64,000 nt of DNA from Parashewanella tropica (lineage in GTDB: Bacteria > Pseudomonadota > Gammaproteobacteria > Enterobacterales > Shewanellaceae). Where the stretch lies: the NCBI RefSeq assembly GCF_004358445.1, contig NZ_CP037951.1:2862001-2926000 (forward strand). Direction: 5' to 3'. Every line of letters begins with the position of its first letter. Within the stretch, counting starts at the first letter, position 1. The position numbers and the translations under genes were made by a program. This document shows positions 1 through 8,990 of this stretch, one piece after another. The notes beneath the pieces are model-generated. The model had not been told where the DNA came from, made no database searches, and saw nothing but the letters and a program-made list of their open reading frames with translations.

Positions 1-2
1 TT

Positions 3-104
3 CAAGCTTTAGCAAAAGACAAAGAAGACGGTCCAAATATGAAGCACAAATTAGTGCTGTGGATCAAACGCCAACTGCCAGACGATCACCCGTTGTTAAA
101 TTAA
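3..104 (+). CDS. C-terminal end of an unidentified protein (cut by window edge)
   Basis: An open frame runs from the left edge to a TAA at 102-104 and encodes 33 residues ending in DDHPLLN. The composition (Lys-rich, then LVLWIKRQLP) looks protein-like, and the other two forward frames are less convincing: one stops at base 12. A hairpin follows the stop. Too little is present to name the family. Confidence 0.45.
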   Translation, partial: QALAKDKEDGPNMKHKLVLWIKRQLPDDHPLLN

Positions 105-111
105 AACCTTA

Positions 112-144
112 AGGGCATGAACTTGTGAGTTTGATTCATGCCCT
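112..144. terminator. Bidirectional terminator-like hairpin
   Basis: A 10-bp perfect inverted repeat (AGGGCATGAA at 112-121, TTCATGCCCT at 135-144) separates the convergent gene ends at 104 (plus) and 173 (minus). On the minus strand the stem is followed by a T-rich run (AAGGTTTTAA), so it fits best as terminator of the HD-GYP gene. Confidence 0.6.
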
Positions 145-172
145 CAGCTTAAACGCCCTAGACCGAGCAAAT

Positions 173-1966
173 TTAACTAATGTCCAATTCCGTTATTTCA
201 TTTTCTCTATAATGCTCTTTGATCTCTTTAAACTCTTCAAGTGATGCTAAAAAAGGTTTCACAACATCAGGGTCAAAATGCACATTAGCTTCATCACGAA
301 TAAGGGCAATGGCTTTTTCCATTGGCCATGCTTTTTTATAAACTCGCTCACAAGTCAGAGCATCAAACACATCCGCAACAGCAACAATACGTGCTGACAA
401 GGGTATTTTTGTACCTTTGATTTGGTAAGGATAACCCGTTCCATTCCATTTTTCATGATGATAGAGCGCGATATCTCTCGCCATTTTCATTAGAGGTGAA
501 TGATCATCCCCGAGTATTTTCCCACCAGACTCAGGGTGAAGTTTCATAAGTTCCCATTCAGATAAATCAAGCTTCCCAGGCTTTTTAAGGACATTATCAG
601 GTACAGATATTTTACCAATATCGTGCATAGGAGCAGCTTTAACTAGTAACGTTCTCCACTCTGCTGTAGTAGGTAATTTTTCAGCCAGAACTCTTGAATA
701 TTCACTGATACGCTGAATATGTGCAGCCGTGTCATTGTCCTTATATTCAGCAGCAACACCTAATCTAGAGATAATTTCGTCTCTTGACTCACGAATTGCT
801 TGAGTCGCCTTTCTTCCCACAAAAAGAGTAAACACGAGGATGTTAATCATAAAAAAAGTCATAATAACTAAAACAACAACAATGCCATTTTTGAGTTCGT
901 TATTACTTCTCAAGACTTCATCTTTACCAATCATTGCCGCGATACCATAACCTAACTTAGGCTGCCACTCAGCAAGTATAAAATTCTGCTGCCCACCTTT
1001 AGATTGAGCAATATGTAAGTTAGAGCTTGATTCATTTTGAGTTGCTATCGTCTCCAATAATAAAGCTGTCTTGTGATCAATCTCGGTACTGTGTGCTTTT
1101 CCTTGTGCGATCACTTCTCCACGATGATTAAATATAAACAGCCCACCGCTACTACCAAAATGGTAGTTGTCTAAGTTTTTATAAGCGACTTCTTCATTAC
1201 TTAACTCATCAATAGATATTGCGACGATTTTGTTGCTCTTTTTATTAAAAATCGGCGCTAATGAATATACTTTGTATACTCTTTTTTTATGCTCACTTTC
1301 TACAGCTAGTGGCATTGTTGTGATGTATTGACCGTTTAGTGCCCTTTTAAAATTTGAGTTCATTGACTCAGAATAAGCCTGCTTAGGAATGGCATTTCCC
1401 ATACTAAATAGCTTCTTTCCTTCTGGGGATAGAATAAGTTTTCCAGTCCCAGCTCCAAACTTCTCGTACCTGCCAAAGAAGGTTTTTAGCTCACGGTTGA
1501 TATTGGTTTCAATGGCATCACCAGACAATAGTGGCGCAAGTAAACTCTGAAATTTATCTTTTGCCGCAATATGGAAAAACACGCCTTGCCGAATATCATT
1601 AACTGATTTTATATCAAGTACTAACGAGCCGATGACTTGCTTTAAATTAGCCGTTTCGCGTTCTAATATTTCCCTTTTATTAGCACTGACTAGGCTATAA
1701 GAACCAATAGTCGCAATTGCAACTAGCATTGCTAGTAGTATCAACATCCCCATCGTAAACTTACTTGATTCGAACGTAGCGTTTCCATCAAGTTTCGAGC
1801 TATACCGATATAGATATCGAGATAATAAAAACAAACTGCATAGCAATCCTAAAATGATCACTGACATAACTATCGAATTTTGACTATTTATCTCCCCAGC
1901 CCATGATTGAGGGGAGAAAAATAGCAATAGGAAAATTTGGCAAACTAGTAGTAAAAATTTTTTCAT
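173..1966 (-). CDS. Membrane-anchored HD-GYP domain protein, probable cyclic-di-GMP phosphodiesterase
   Basis: 597 residues. Hydrophobic segments lie at about 4-20, 31-52, 71-92 and 360-383. The region between the last two is about 265 residues and is probably a periplasmic Cache-like sensor domain. The C-terminal half is an HD-GYP domain: HD at 448-449 (MHDIGK), then HHEKWNGTGYP at 503-513 with the GYP signature intact, then VADVFDAL. HD-GYP proteins of this kind hydrolyse c-di-GMP at a metal centre, and the metal ligands appear present, so an active enzyme is inferred. The ligand of the sensor part cannot be told. A c-di-GMP enzyme is of interest because this window also encodes a LapA-like adhesin, but the two genes are 30 kb apart and no direct link is shown. 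No strong Shine-Dalgarno precedes the ATG. Confidence 0.9.
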   Translation of the reverse strand: MKKFLLLVCQIFLLLFFSPQSWAGEINSQNSIVMSVIILGLLCSLFLLSRYLYRYSSKLDGNATFESSKFTMGMLILLAMLVAIATIGSYSLVSANKREILERETANLKQVIGSLVLDIKSVNDIRQGVFFHIAAKDKFQSLLAPLLSGDAIETNINRELKTFFGRYEKFGAGTGKLILSPEGKKLFSMGNAIPKQAYSESMNSNFKRALNGQYITTMPLAVESEHKKRVYKVYSLAPIFNKKSNKIVAISIDELSNEEVAYKNLDNYHFGSSGGLFIFNHRGEVIAQGKAHSTEIDHKTALLLETIATQNESSSNLHIAQSKGGQQNFILAEWQPKLGYGIAAMIGKDEVLRSNNELKNGIVVVLVIMTFFMINILVFTLFVGRKATQAIRESRDEIISRLGVAAEYKDNDTAAHIQRISEYSRVLAEKLPTTAEWRTLLVKAAPMHDIGKISVPDNVLKKPGKLDLSEWELMKLHPESGGKILGDDHSPLMKMARDIALYHHEKWNGTGYPYQIKGTKIPLSARIVAVADVFDALTCERVYKKAWPMEKAIALIRDEANVHFDPDVVKPFLASLEEFKEIKEHYRENEITELDIS

Positions 1967-2069
1967 TGTGGACTTAAAGGAAAATAAAACAATCGAGCCA
2001 TTTGGAATTAAAGGTTAAGCAAGCCTTTTACGGAGCGATATATTGTATGATTAATAACAAAAATTAGAC

Positions 2070-2276
2070 GTGACCAAACTCACGATTCAGGAAAATCTAT
2101 GCATTGACTCACTTCAAGAGCTTTCCATTGATGGAAAGGTTTACAAGTTCATAAGAGCTCCACACTCCAGCATCTTTCACTATTACAAGCTTTTATTTAG
2201 CTCTAAAATCTTTAGGAAAACTTACCAAGAGGCTAGAATAACCATATTCTTTCTCATTTCTGTAAATCTAAAATGA
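2070..2276 (+). CDS. Possible 68-residue hypothetical protein, GTG start
   Basis: A short frame starting with GTG. It is Phe/Ser/Lys-rich with a hydrophobic C-terminus (TIFFLISVNLK). No family is recognised. Its stop overlaps the next gene's start as ATGA (2273-2276), which is the classic arrangement for translational coupling, and the next gene lacks a visible ribosome-binding site. That is the main argument that it is translated. No good Shine-Dalgarno precedes the GTG, so it may equally be chance or a decayed gene. Confidence 0.3.
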   Translation: MTKLTIQENLCIDSLQELSIDGKVYKFIRAPHSSIFHYYKLLFSSKIFRKTYQEARITIFFLISVNLK

Positions 2277-2797
2277 TAAACAAACACCTACTTGCAGTTT
2301 TACTGCTCTGTTTCTCTTCTACTTCAGTCGCTAAAGAGAACCCTTCAATTTATTCAGTAATACAATCAAGGCTCAGTCTTTGCCACGATGTAGCCACTTA
2401 CAAAATCCATAACAAAATTGCGGTTGAGAACAAAAAACAAGAGGAGATCGTATTATCAAAAGCAGTGAAGTCTGCAAAACAATTTGCTTTAAGGCCTGAA
2501 CCAGTCATCAAATTTACCCAAGCACTGATGGAATCTTGCAAACAAATTCAACGAGCTGACTTTAACCGTAATCAATCACAACAAATTGAAGTTCCCCCTC
2601 TTAAAAAAATTAGAGAAGAACTCGCCAAGCATAATAAAAGACTATTTACATTATTGGCTACACAGCTACAGGCCCCATCTCAATTAACAAATCTTGATTA
2701 CTCAACATTTTCCAACACTTTATCTACATTACCTTTAAATAAAGTGCAAAAGCGGGATTTGTTTGAGACAATGAAAAAAATTCAATTAGAAAAATAA
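2273..2797 (+). CDS. Exported hypothetical protein
   Basis: 174 residues with a clear signal peptide (MINKHLLAVLLLCFSSTSVA, cleavage before KENPS). The mature part is polar, Lys/Gln-rich, probably helical, with two cysteines (near residues 37 and 89) that could form a disulphide in the periplasm. No family is recognised. The ATG overlaps the stop of the preceding small frame by 4 nt (ATGA). No Shine-Dalgarno is visible. A small membrane protein gene follows 8 nt downstream, so the two are probably co-transcribed. Confidence 0.7.
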   Translation: MINKHLLAVLLLCFSSTSVAKENPSIYSVIQSRLSLCHDVATYKIHNKIAVENKKQEEIVLSKAVKSAKQFALRPEPVIKFTQALMESCKQIQRADFNRNQSQQIEVPPLKKIREELAKHNKRLFTLLATQLQAPSQLTNLDYSTFSNTLSTLPLNKVQKRDLFETMKKIQLEK

Positions 2798-2805
2798 AAA
2801 AATTA

Positions 2806-3012
2806 ATGAATATTAACATCACCTTACTACCCTATCTTTTAATTTTCACAAGCTTAATTCCAGCGCTATTGGCTATACGTCTGGCTAAAAAGCAAAAGCG
2901 CTCCGCGATGACATCAGGAGCAGTTACATTTGCATTTGGCTTTACTTGGATTGGTGGCTGGCTTTATTTGGCAGTAATGAATTTCCTGCCTCCTAAACGC
3001 GTTGAGAAATAG
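2806..3012 (+). CDS. Small inner-membrane protein with two transmembrane segments
   Basis: 68 residues. Two hydrophobic helices (about residues 5-23 and 35-60) are separated by a basic loop (RLAKKQKR), and the C-terminus is basic. The aromatic segment WIGGWLYLAV resembles many small phage-shock or superinfection-type membrane proteins, but no family can be assigned. It starts 8 nt after the stop of the exported protein gene and is probably part of the same transcript. Confidence 0.65.
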   Translation: MNINITLLPYLLIFTSLIPALLAIRLAKKQKRSAMTSGAVTFAFGFTWIGGWLYLAVMNFLPPKRVEK

Positions 3013-3095
3013 TAACATTCCACAAATTAGAATCATTCTTCTGTACAAAGACGTTTCAATTCTAAATTAGAAGTAAATCCGCTTTCATCAGAATC

Positions 3096-3137
3096 AAAAT
3101 CACCTTAACTTATAAATAAATGAATTAAGGTGATTTT
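3096..3137 (+). promoter_or_regulatory. Perfect hairpin enclosing the ribosome-binding site of the next gene
   Basis: AAAATCACCTTAA (3096-3108) and TTAAGGTGATTTT (3125-3137) form a perfect 13-bp stem with a 16-nt AT-rich loop. The right arm contains AAGGTGA (3127-3133), a near-ideal Shine-Dalgarno at 7 nt from the ATG at 3141, fully paired in the hairpin. The arm ends in TTTT, so the same structure could also act as intrinsic terminator for the upstream small genes. Seen directly: the inverted repeat and its position. Inferred: translational control or termination. Confidence 0.6.
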
Positions 3138-3140
3138 ATT

Positions 3141-4310
3141 ATGGCTGTCTATCAAACAGACCCAAACCCATCTTCTTCTGACTCTGTATTCAGTGATGAA
3201 TCAAGCCCAAATAACGATAAATATCACCAAGAAGTTAGTGCGCAAACCCAATACACCAATGATACTCCCAAACCTCTTGGAACCGATGCAATTCACGATA
3301 TGCCCCGAGAGTATGAACTGAACCCTTTGACTTTTTCGGAAGTTCAAGAAAGCCAGCTACAATTTTTCGGCTTAGAGTATGCGAGGTATATCGAGGGACG
3401 CATAAATGAAGGAAGTTTAGTTAAATTGGAATTTGAATGCGGCACCACCTTAATTGGTGGTCATAGACAAAATACAACATTAAAAACGTTTAGATTTACA
3501 AAACTTGATGATGAAAGCCACCAAACCGTATCTATCATCCAGTTTTTATGTATTCATCGTACCACAGAGAATCGATATTCCAGAGCCGTTGAATGTGCCT
3601 ATCGAGAGTTTAAATCTCCTGTAACCAACCCATTACCCTACCAAACAACATTAGATAAAACAGAAAAGACCATCCCAAATTTAAAAACTGGGTACTTTAC
3701 GTTCGATAAGCTTTTAGAAGATATTGCACAAGAAGAGTTACCAAAAAAACCTGTATTTATCCTCGAGGGAGATGCATTTCTGTATAAAGAAACCGTCTCA
3801 GATACGTCAAACAGAAAAGCCACCCACTATATCTTGCGTCATGAACCTGAGCTACTTTTTACTCGATTGAACAGCCTTTCTTCAGCTGCACGTTTTATTT
3901 TAATTTCGGATTCTGGAAGTATGCTTAGCGATCAATTATTCCAATCCAAAAGAGAAAAATGCCTGCCACATATAACCTGCGAAGTAAGTAAAGGACAACT
4001 TTCAGAACTAGAGCAACATCTATTCAAAAGCTCAGAACCAGAGTCAGTATACGTTATTGGACTTGATACTTTCACGATAGAACAAATCAACCACCAATGC
4101 CAAAGCCAACAAGTTGAAGTTAAGGGCAACTTTCAATTGCTGACTCATCTTGCAGAAAAACACAAATGGCTCGCCGTTAACAATGGATTCCCTTCAGTGG
4201 AAGCGTTATATCATCAACACCCTGAGCTACATGAATCACTGCAGCTATTCAACCGTTCTAGAGATAAAGTGTTTGAATGTTATAAACCAAAAGATGAGTC
4301 AAACACTTAA
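3141..4310 (+). CDS. Hypothetical protein, 389 residues
   Basis: Starts with a strong Shine-Dalgarno (AAGGTGA) that is buried in a hairpin. The first ~60 residues are Ser/Asn/Asp/Pro-rich and probably disordered, without a signal peptide. The rest is mixed alpha/beta, with segments such as ARFILISDSGSM and ESVYVIGLD that look like buried strands of a nucleotide-binding or Rossmann-like fold, but no catalytic motif is recognised. A secreted effector or host-interaction protein is possible from the composition but unsupported. It stands alone between small hypothetical genes and a peptidase gene. Confidence 0.75.
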   Translation: MAVYQTDPNPSSSDSVFSDESSPNNDKYHQEVSAQTQYTNDTPKPLGTDAIHDMPREYELNPLTFSEVQESQLQFFGLEYARYIEGRINEGSLVKLEFECGTTLIGGHRQNTTLKTFRFTKLDDESHQTVSIIQFLCIHRTTENRYSRAVECAYREFKSPVTNPLPYQTTLDKTEKTIPNLKTGYFTFDKLLEDIAQEELPKKPVFILEGDAFLYKETVSDTSNRKATHYILRHEPELLFTRLNSLSSAARFILISDSGSMLSDQLFQSKREKCLPHITCEVSKGQLSELEQHLFKSSEPESVYVIGLDTFTIEQINHQCQSQQVEVKGNFQLLTHLAEKHKWLAVNNGFPSVEALYHQHPELHESLQLFNRSRDKVFECYKPKDESNT

Positions 4311-4365
4311 GCGTACTTGCAAATAACATTCTTCCTCTCGTTATTTCCCTACCCAATTGTTAAAA

Positions 4366-4382
4366 GTAACAAGCTTTGTTAC
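4366..4382. promoter_or_regulatory. Inverted repeat upstream of the M3 peptidase gene
   Basis: GTAACAA-GCT-TTGTTAC is a perfect 7-bp inverted repeat, 168 bp upstream of the peptidase ATG. It could be an operator or a short hairpin after the preceding gene. There is no further evidence. Confidence 0.25.
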
Positions 4383-4549
4383 ACAATATTCTGCTCAAGC
4401 GTAGAATTTGAGTTAAAAAATATGGTAAATACACTACCCAATAATATGATCTTAGCCATACAGGCATGAGGTCTTAACTCAATGTTGTCCTGATTTGCTT
4501 AAGGCAGATTACAGGTTGAGCAATACAATAACATTCTGGGGATACCAAA

Positions 4550-6721
4550 ATGAAAGGAACTATCAAACCGTTAGTAGGCGCTATTACACTAGCATTAGCG
4601 TTAACAGCTTGTAATAGCACAGAAACCAAAACTTCTGCACCTTCTACAACTCAAACGGCTGAGCAAATCATTAAACAGAACGCCACTAACCCGTTCTTCA
4701 AGCCTTACAACACGATTCACGGCATACCTGATTTCGCAGCAATTAAAGCGGAGCACTACCTACCTGCGTTTAAAGCGGGGATTGCTCAACAACGCGCAGA
4801 AATGCAAGCCATTGTTGATAACCCAGAAAAGCCAACGTTTGCCAACACCATTGAAGCAATGGAGTTCTCAGGAAACCTTGTCACTAAAGTAGCCAACGTT
4901 TTCTATAACCTAACAGGTGCCGATACCACGCCTGAGCTGCAAAAAATCAGCAAACAAGTATCGCCTATGCTTTCCTCATTAAGTGATGACATTTACTTAA
5001 ATGACAAGCTATTCCAAAAAGTAAAAGCAGTATACGAGCAACGTAACTCACTAAATCTAACTACTGCACAAAAAATCCTACTGGAAGATACATACAAGTC
5101 ATTCTCTCGTGGCGGTGCAAACCTTAACGAAGCTGACAAAGCTAAGCTTCGTGAGTTGAATGCGAAAATCGGCAAGCTAAACCTTCAATTTGGTGACAAC
5201 TTACTTGCTGAAACGAACAGCTTTGAACTTGTAATCGAAAATGAAAAAGATCTTGCAGGTCTTCCAAAAGACGTGATTGCAAGTGCCGCTGGTGTAGCAA
5301 CAAAGCGTGGACATGAAGGCAAGTGGGTATTCACTACTTCTCGCCCATCTTTCACCCCTTTCTTAACTTATGCTGATAACCGTGAACTACGTGAAAAAAT
5401 GTACAAAGGTTATATTGAGCGTGGTAACAACGGCAATGCAAACGACAATAAGCAAGTTCTCGCAAAAATTGCAGCCCTTCGTGCTGAGCGTGCAAAGCTA
5501 TTAGGCTACGAAACTCATGCTCACTATGTACTTGAAGAGCGTACAGCGAAGACCCCTGAAAATGTTTATAAGCTATTAAACCGCGTATGGCCTGCTGCAC
5601 TTTCTCGTGCAGAAGCAGAAGCGGCTGATATGCAAGCGATGATCGACAAAGACGGCGGTAAATTCAAGCTAGCGGCATGGGATTGGTGGTACTACGCTGA
5701 TAAAATTCGTGTTGCTAAATACAGCTTTAACGAGCAACAAACTCGTCCTTACTTCTCACTAGAAAACACAATTCAAGGCGTTTTCTACACTGCAAACCGT
5801 CTATTTGGTATTACAGCTAAAGAACGTACTGATTTACCAAAATACAATGACGAAGTTCGTACTTGGGAAATCTATGACAAAGAAGGCAAGCTGATTGCTG
5901 TCTTCATGGGTGATTACTTCGTCCGTGACAGCAAGCGTGGCGGTGCATGGATGAACTCATACCGTAAGCAATACAACATGAATGGCGTTGAGTCTCTGCC
6001 AATCATCGTTAACGTATTAAACTACCCTCGCCCAGCTGAAGGTGAGCCTGCACTGCTGACCTTTGACGAAGCAAGCACCCTGTTCCATGAATTTGGTCAT
6101 GCGCTGCACGGTATTCTTTCAAACGTTAAGTACCGTTCACAAGCGGGTACTGCAGTACCACGCGATTATGTTGAGTTCCCGTCACAAGTAATGGAAAACT
6201 GGATGACTCAACCAGAAGTTCTTGCTCAATTTGCTAAACACTACAAAACAGGCAAAGTGATCCCACAGGAGCTAGTTAAAAAGATCCAAGCGGCGAGCAA
6301 ATTCAACCAAGGTTTCGCGACCGTTGAATACATGGCTGCAACACTGCTTGATTTAGATTGGCATACTCTAAAAGATTCAAAAGTTCGTGATGCTGCGAAA
6401 TTTGAAGCTGAATCCGTTAAGAAGATGGGCTTAATGAAAGAAATCGCACCGCGTTATCGCAGTACTTATTTCTCTCACATTTTCGCAGGCGGATACAGCG
6501 CGGGTTATTACAGCTACATTTGGTCTGACATTCTAGGTGCTGACGCATTCGAAGCCTTCAAAGAAAACGGCATTTTCGATAAAGCAACGGCTGAAGCATT
6601 CCAGAACAATGTTCTATCGCAAGGCGGTAGTGAAGATCCGATGAAGCTTTACAAAAACTTCCGTGGTAAAGAAGCTGGTATTGAGCCACTGCTTCGTAGC
6701 CGTGGTTTATTAAAAGACTAA
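4550..6721 (+). CDS. dcp: M3-family oligopeptidase / dipeptidyl carboxypeptidase, lipoprotein
   Basis: 723 residues. An N-terminal lipoprotein signal ends in the lipobox LTAC (Cys21), so the enzyme is probably membrane-anchored in the periplasm. The zinc site is HEFGH at 513-517, with the third ligand expected at Glu542 (VEFPSQVMENW). The flanking sequence (FDEASTLFHEFGHALHG, and the C-terminal FAGGYSAGYYSYIW block) is typical of the Dcp branch of family M3, which releases C-terminal dipeptides from oligopeptides. The length fits Dcp (about 680 to 720). The start is preceded by GGGGATA at good spacing. The gene is a single unit closed by a strong terminator. Confidence 0.93.
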   Translation: MKGTIKPLVGAITLALALTACNSTETKTSAPSTTQTAEQIIKQNATNPFFKPYNTIHGIPDFAAIKAEHYLPAFKAGIAQQRAEMQAIVDNPEKPTFANTIEAMEFSGNLVTKVANVFYNLTGADTTPELQKISKQVSPMLSSLSDDIYLNDKLFQKVKAVYEQRNSLNLTTAQKILLEDTYKSFSRGGANLNEADKAKLRELNAKIGKLNLQFGDNLLAETNSFELVIENEKDLAGLPKDVIASAAGVATKRGHEGKWVFTTSRPSFTPFLTYADNRELREKMYKGYIERGNNGNANDNKQVLAKIAALRAERAKLLGYETHAHYVLEERTAKTPENVYKLLNRVWPAALSRAEAEAADMQAMIDKDGGKFKLAAWDWWYYADKIRVAKYSFNEQQTRPYFSLENTIQGVFYTANRLFGITAKERTDLPKYNDEVRTWEIYDKEGKLIAVFMGDYFVRDSKRGGAWMNSYRKQYNMNGVESLPIIVNVLNYPRPAEGEPALLTFDEASTLFHEFGHALHGILSNVKYRSQAGTAVPRDYVEFPSQVMENWMTQPEVLAQFAKHYKTGKVIPQELVKKIQAASKFNQGFATVEYMAATLLDLDWHTLKDSKVRDAAKFEAESVKKMGLMKEIAPRYRSTYFSHIFAGGYSAGYYSYIWSDILGADAFEAFKENGIFDKATAEAFQNNVLSQGGSEDPMKLYKNFRGKEAGIEPLLRSRGLLKD

Positions 6722-6733
6722 CAAACCTTTACA

Positions 6734-6763
6734 ATTACCTCATGCAATTTTGCATGAGGTAAT
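6734..6763. terminator. Bidirectional intrinsic terminator
   Basis: ATTACCTCATGCAA / TTGCATGAGGTAAT form a stem of at least 12 bp with T-rich flanks (AATTTAAT to the right; AATTGTAAAGG on the minus strand). It lies between the convergent ends of the peptidase gene and the Cys-rich protein gene. Confidence 0.8.
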
Positions 6764-6776
6764 TTAATCATTTCTT

Positions 6777-7133
6777 TTACTTTTTCGGCTGTTTTAGGAT
6801 TGGCTCTGCAAGGCTTTTATAGTCTCCCAATACCGCATCTTCGACCTTCTTCTTACAACAATATTTATAACAACCACAGGTTAGACAGTTTAATCTAGAC
6901 TCGGTTTGATCTTTCTCTTTTAGTCCCTCTTTTACCCTTCCTGCGGCTTTTATTCCTTTTGATAAATTATCTTTGGTCATAAATCCTTTAATGTCATTAG
7001 GATCGACATTTTTCTTACAACAGCTAAAGCAGCAACACGCTATGTTCGCAAAGCAACTCTTACTTTCCTTTGTTTCAGGTCGTGGATTACATAACCCAGT
7101 TACCCAACTACAAATACCGGCGCACATTGACAT
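6777..7133 (-). CDS. Cys-rich small protein with duplicated cysteine motif
   Basis: 118 residues from the ATG at 7133; a GTG four codons upstream would give 122. The chosen start (MSMC) matches the start of the related 64-residue protein at 9099-9293 (MSIC). There are 14 cysteines in two clusters: about residues 4-39 and 83-93. Aligned by eye, ANIACCCFSCCKKNVDPND and LNCLTCGCYKYCCKKKVED are internal copies of one motif, and LVTFGCYQYCHKQNDPTD is the third in the paralogue. No signal peptide and no known family. The Cys spacing could bind metal (Fe-S, Zn, Cu) or be lipidated, which is inference. It lies 97 bp downstream of eptA on the same strand. Confidence 0.75.
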   Translation of the reverse strand: MSMCAGICSWVTGLCNPRPETKESKSCFANIACCCFSCCKKNVDPNDIKGFMTKDNLSKGIKAAGRVKEGLKEKDQTESRLNCLTCGCYKYCCKKKVEDAVLGDYKSLAEPILKQPKK

Positions 7134-7242
7134 AAGAAACCACACTGAATAGAAGAGAAGTTAAGCAATTTTAGTCTTCAGCCACTGAATACTGTCTGAC
7201 CTAAGCTATTTAACCTGAGGTTAGGTTATTCTCACACTCGTT

Positions 7243-8913
7243 TTATTTCTGGCAGTCTTTGAATAAATCTAATTTGGGTTGGTATACCAAAGTTTTAACT
7301 TGTAATAATCCAAGCAATGAATGAAATAAATTATCTTGGGATAAGCTACGTTCAGAGCTTTGTTTTAGGCAGTTGATATTTATACCAAAATCATGTTTAA
7401 AACCTTCTGAAAACCAAGTGAGCATTGGTATATGAGTCTGATAATCCGGCGCCATAAAGTACGGTAATCCATGTAAATAGATACCATTTTCTCCTAATGA
7501 CTCACCATGATCAGAAATGTATAGCATGCCTGAATCAATATTATTTTTAACCTTAAGATAATCAATCAGTTGGCTGAGGAAATGATCTGTATACAGAATG
7601 GTATTGTCATAAGCATTGGTGATTTCTTCTGGGCTACACTCCGATAAATCAGAGCTTTCGCAAACAGGAGTAAAACGCTTAAATTTTTCAGGGTATCGTT
7701 TCCAATAGGTTGGTCCATGACTTCCCAATTGATGTAAAACAATCAATGTCTTATCACTTGGATTTTGTTGTAAATAAAGCGACATTTCTGGCAGTAAAAC
7801 TTCATCATGACAACGGCCATCTTCACACCACTTAGGATCAGAAAACTCACTGCTCATTTTCGTTGTTACTCTCGAGCACACTCCTTTACAGCCTGAATTG
7901 TTATCTAGCCAAATGACGTTAAACCCTGCATGCTTGAATACATCAAGTATATTCTCGTTTGAGCGAGCTTCTTTCAAACTATAATCATCACGGTTTAATA
8001 CAGAAAACATACAAGGTACAGAAATCGCTGTCGATGTCCCGCAAGAGCTGACATTATCAAAATAAACGATATCTTGTTTTGTTAGTTCCGGATTAGTGCT
8101 CCTTGTATAGCCATCCAGCGAGAAGTTATGTGCTCTCGCCGTTTCCCCCAAGACTAATACCATAACTACCGGTTTATCAATATTGTCCCATTGTGACGTA
8201 AGCTTGGCATCAGTGCCGAGAGGTTTAACCTCTATTTGATGAGCATTCCCCTCACCGACTAAGTACTTAATTCCATAATAAATGACATTGGTAGGAATTA
8301 TCCGATAACGCACATCGCGATGATTACGAGTAAAAGAAGAAAAATCCTTATATTGAGGCAAAAGAATGCCAACTAATAAAACCAATGAGGAAAGACTAAT
8401 AATAAAAGTACTCAGCAGTTTTGAGCTCAATGGGCGAGGCTTGATTGTTACCTTTAAAATAATCAACGACGGTAATACACCAAGCAACAATAAGTGTAGA
8501 AAGAAGCCTGAATTTACGGTTTCTCTAGCTTCATGGAAATCCGTTTCTGCCACATTTTGGATCATGCTTTTATCTATCACAATGCCGTAATAGGTCATGT
8601 AATAGCTGGCTCCTGCGGATAAAAACAACAGCAGTATCATCACGCTTTTCTGTAAACCACGAAAGAAGCAAAGTGTCAGTACGAAGTTGAGCAAAATAAC
8701 TAAAACAGCAAAAAAAGAAGCAATAAAACCTATGTGTCCGATTTCAGTGCCCATGATAGTTTTATCAAGATAAGCCCATAAACTGGGATTATAAAAACCA
8801 ATTAAGATCACTGAAAACATCAAGCAAAGTGTAAAACCGCTGATTTGAAACTTAGATTTTGCGAATAAAAAAGAAAAGAATGAGCCAATAGAGCTATTTT
8901 GATTTACTGCCAT
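7243..8913 (-). CDS. eptA: Lipid A phosphoethanolamine transferase, EptA/MCR family (copy 1)
   Basis: 556 residues. The first ~190 hold five membrane helices, followed by a periplasmic sulfatase-fold domain. Metal and catalytic motifs are present: LGETARAHN with Glu257, the nucleophile segment SCGTSTA (Thr293 expected), and the ISDHGESLGENG block with Asp468-His469. Six or more periplasmic cysteines (VSSCG, PCMFS, GCKGVC, KWC, GRC, PVC) match the disulphides of EptA/MCR. These enzymes move phosphoethanolamine from phosphatidylethanolamine to lipid A phosphate and lower polymyxin binding. A likely promoter is TTGATT-17-TTTATG, and AGGAG lies upstream of the ATG. A second paralogue lies at 45538-47193. 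Both neighbours on the same strand encode related Cys-rich proteins. Confidence 0.93.
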   Translation of the reverse strand: MAVNQNSSIGSFFSFLFAKSKFQISGFTLCLMFSVILIGFYNPSLWAYLDKTIMGTEIGHIGFIASFFAVLVILLNFVLTLCFFRGLQKSVMILLLFLSAGASYYMTYYGIVIDKSMIQNVAETDFHEARETVNSGFFLHLLLLGVLPSLIILKVTIKPRPLSSKLLSTFIISLSSLVLLVGILLPQYKDFSSFTRNHRDVRYRIIPTNVIYYGIKYLVGEGNAHQIEVKPLGTDAKLTSQWDNIDKPVVMVLVLGETARAHNFSLDGYTRSTNPELTKQDIVYFDNVSSCGTSTAISVPCMFSVLNRDDYSLKEARSNENILDVFKHAGFNVIWLDNNSGCKGVCSRVTTKMSSEFSDPKWCEDGRCHDEVLLPEMSLYLQQNPSDKTLIVLHQLGSHGPTYWKRYPEKFKRFTPVCESSDLSECSPEEITNAYDNTILYTDHFLSQLIDYLKVKNNIDSGMLYISDHGESLGENGIYLHGLPYFMAPDYQTHIPMLTWFSEGFKHDFGININCLKQSSERSLSQDNLFHSLLGLLQVKTLVYQPKLDLFKDCQK

Positions 8914-8990
8914 GTAATACGTACTCCTCTACTACATAATCAAGATTAGTAGAGAGTCATAAATTTACCATCAGTTCCTGAATCAAAATA

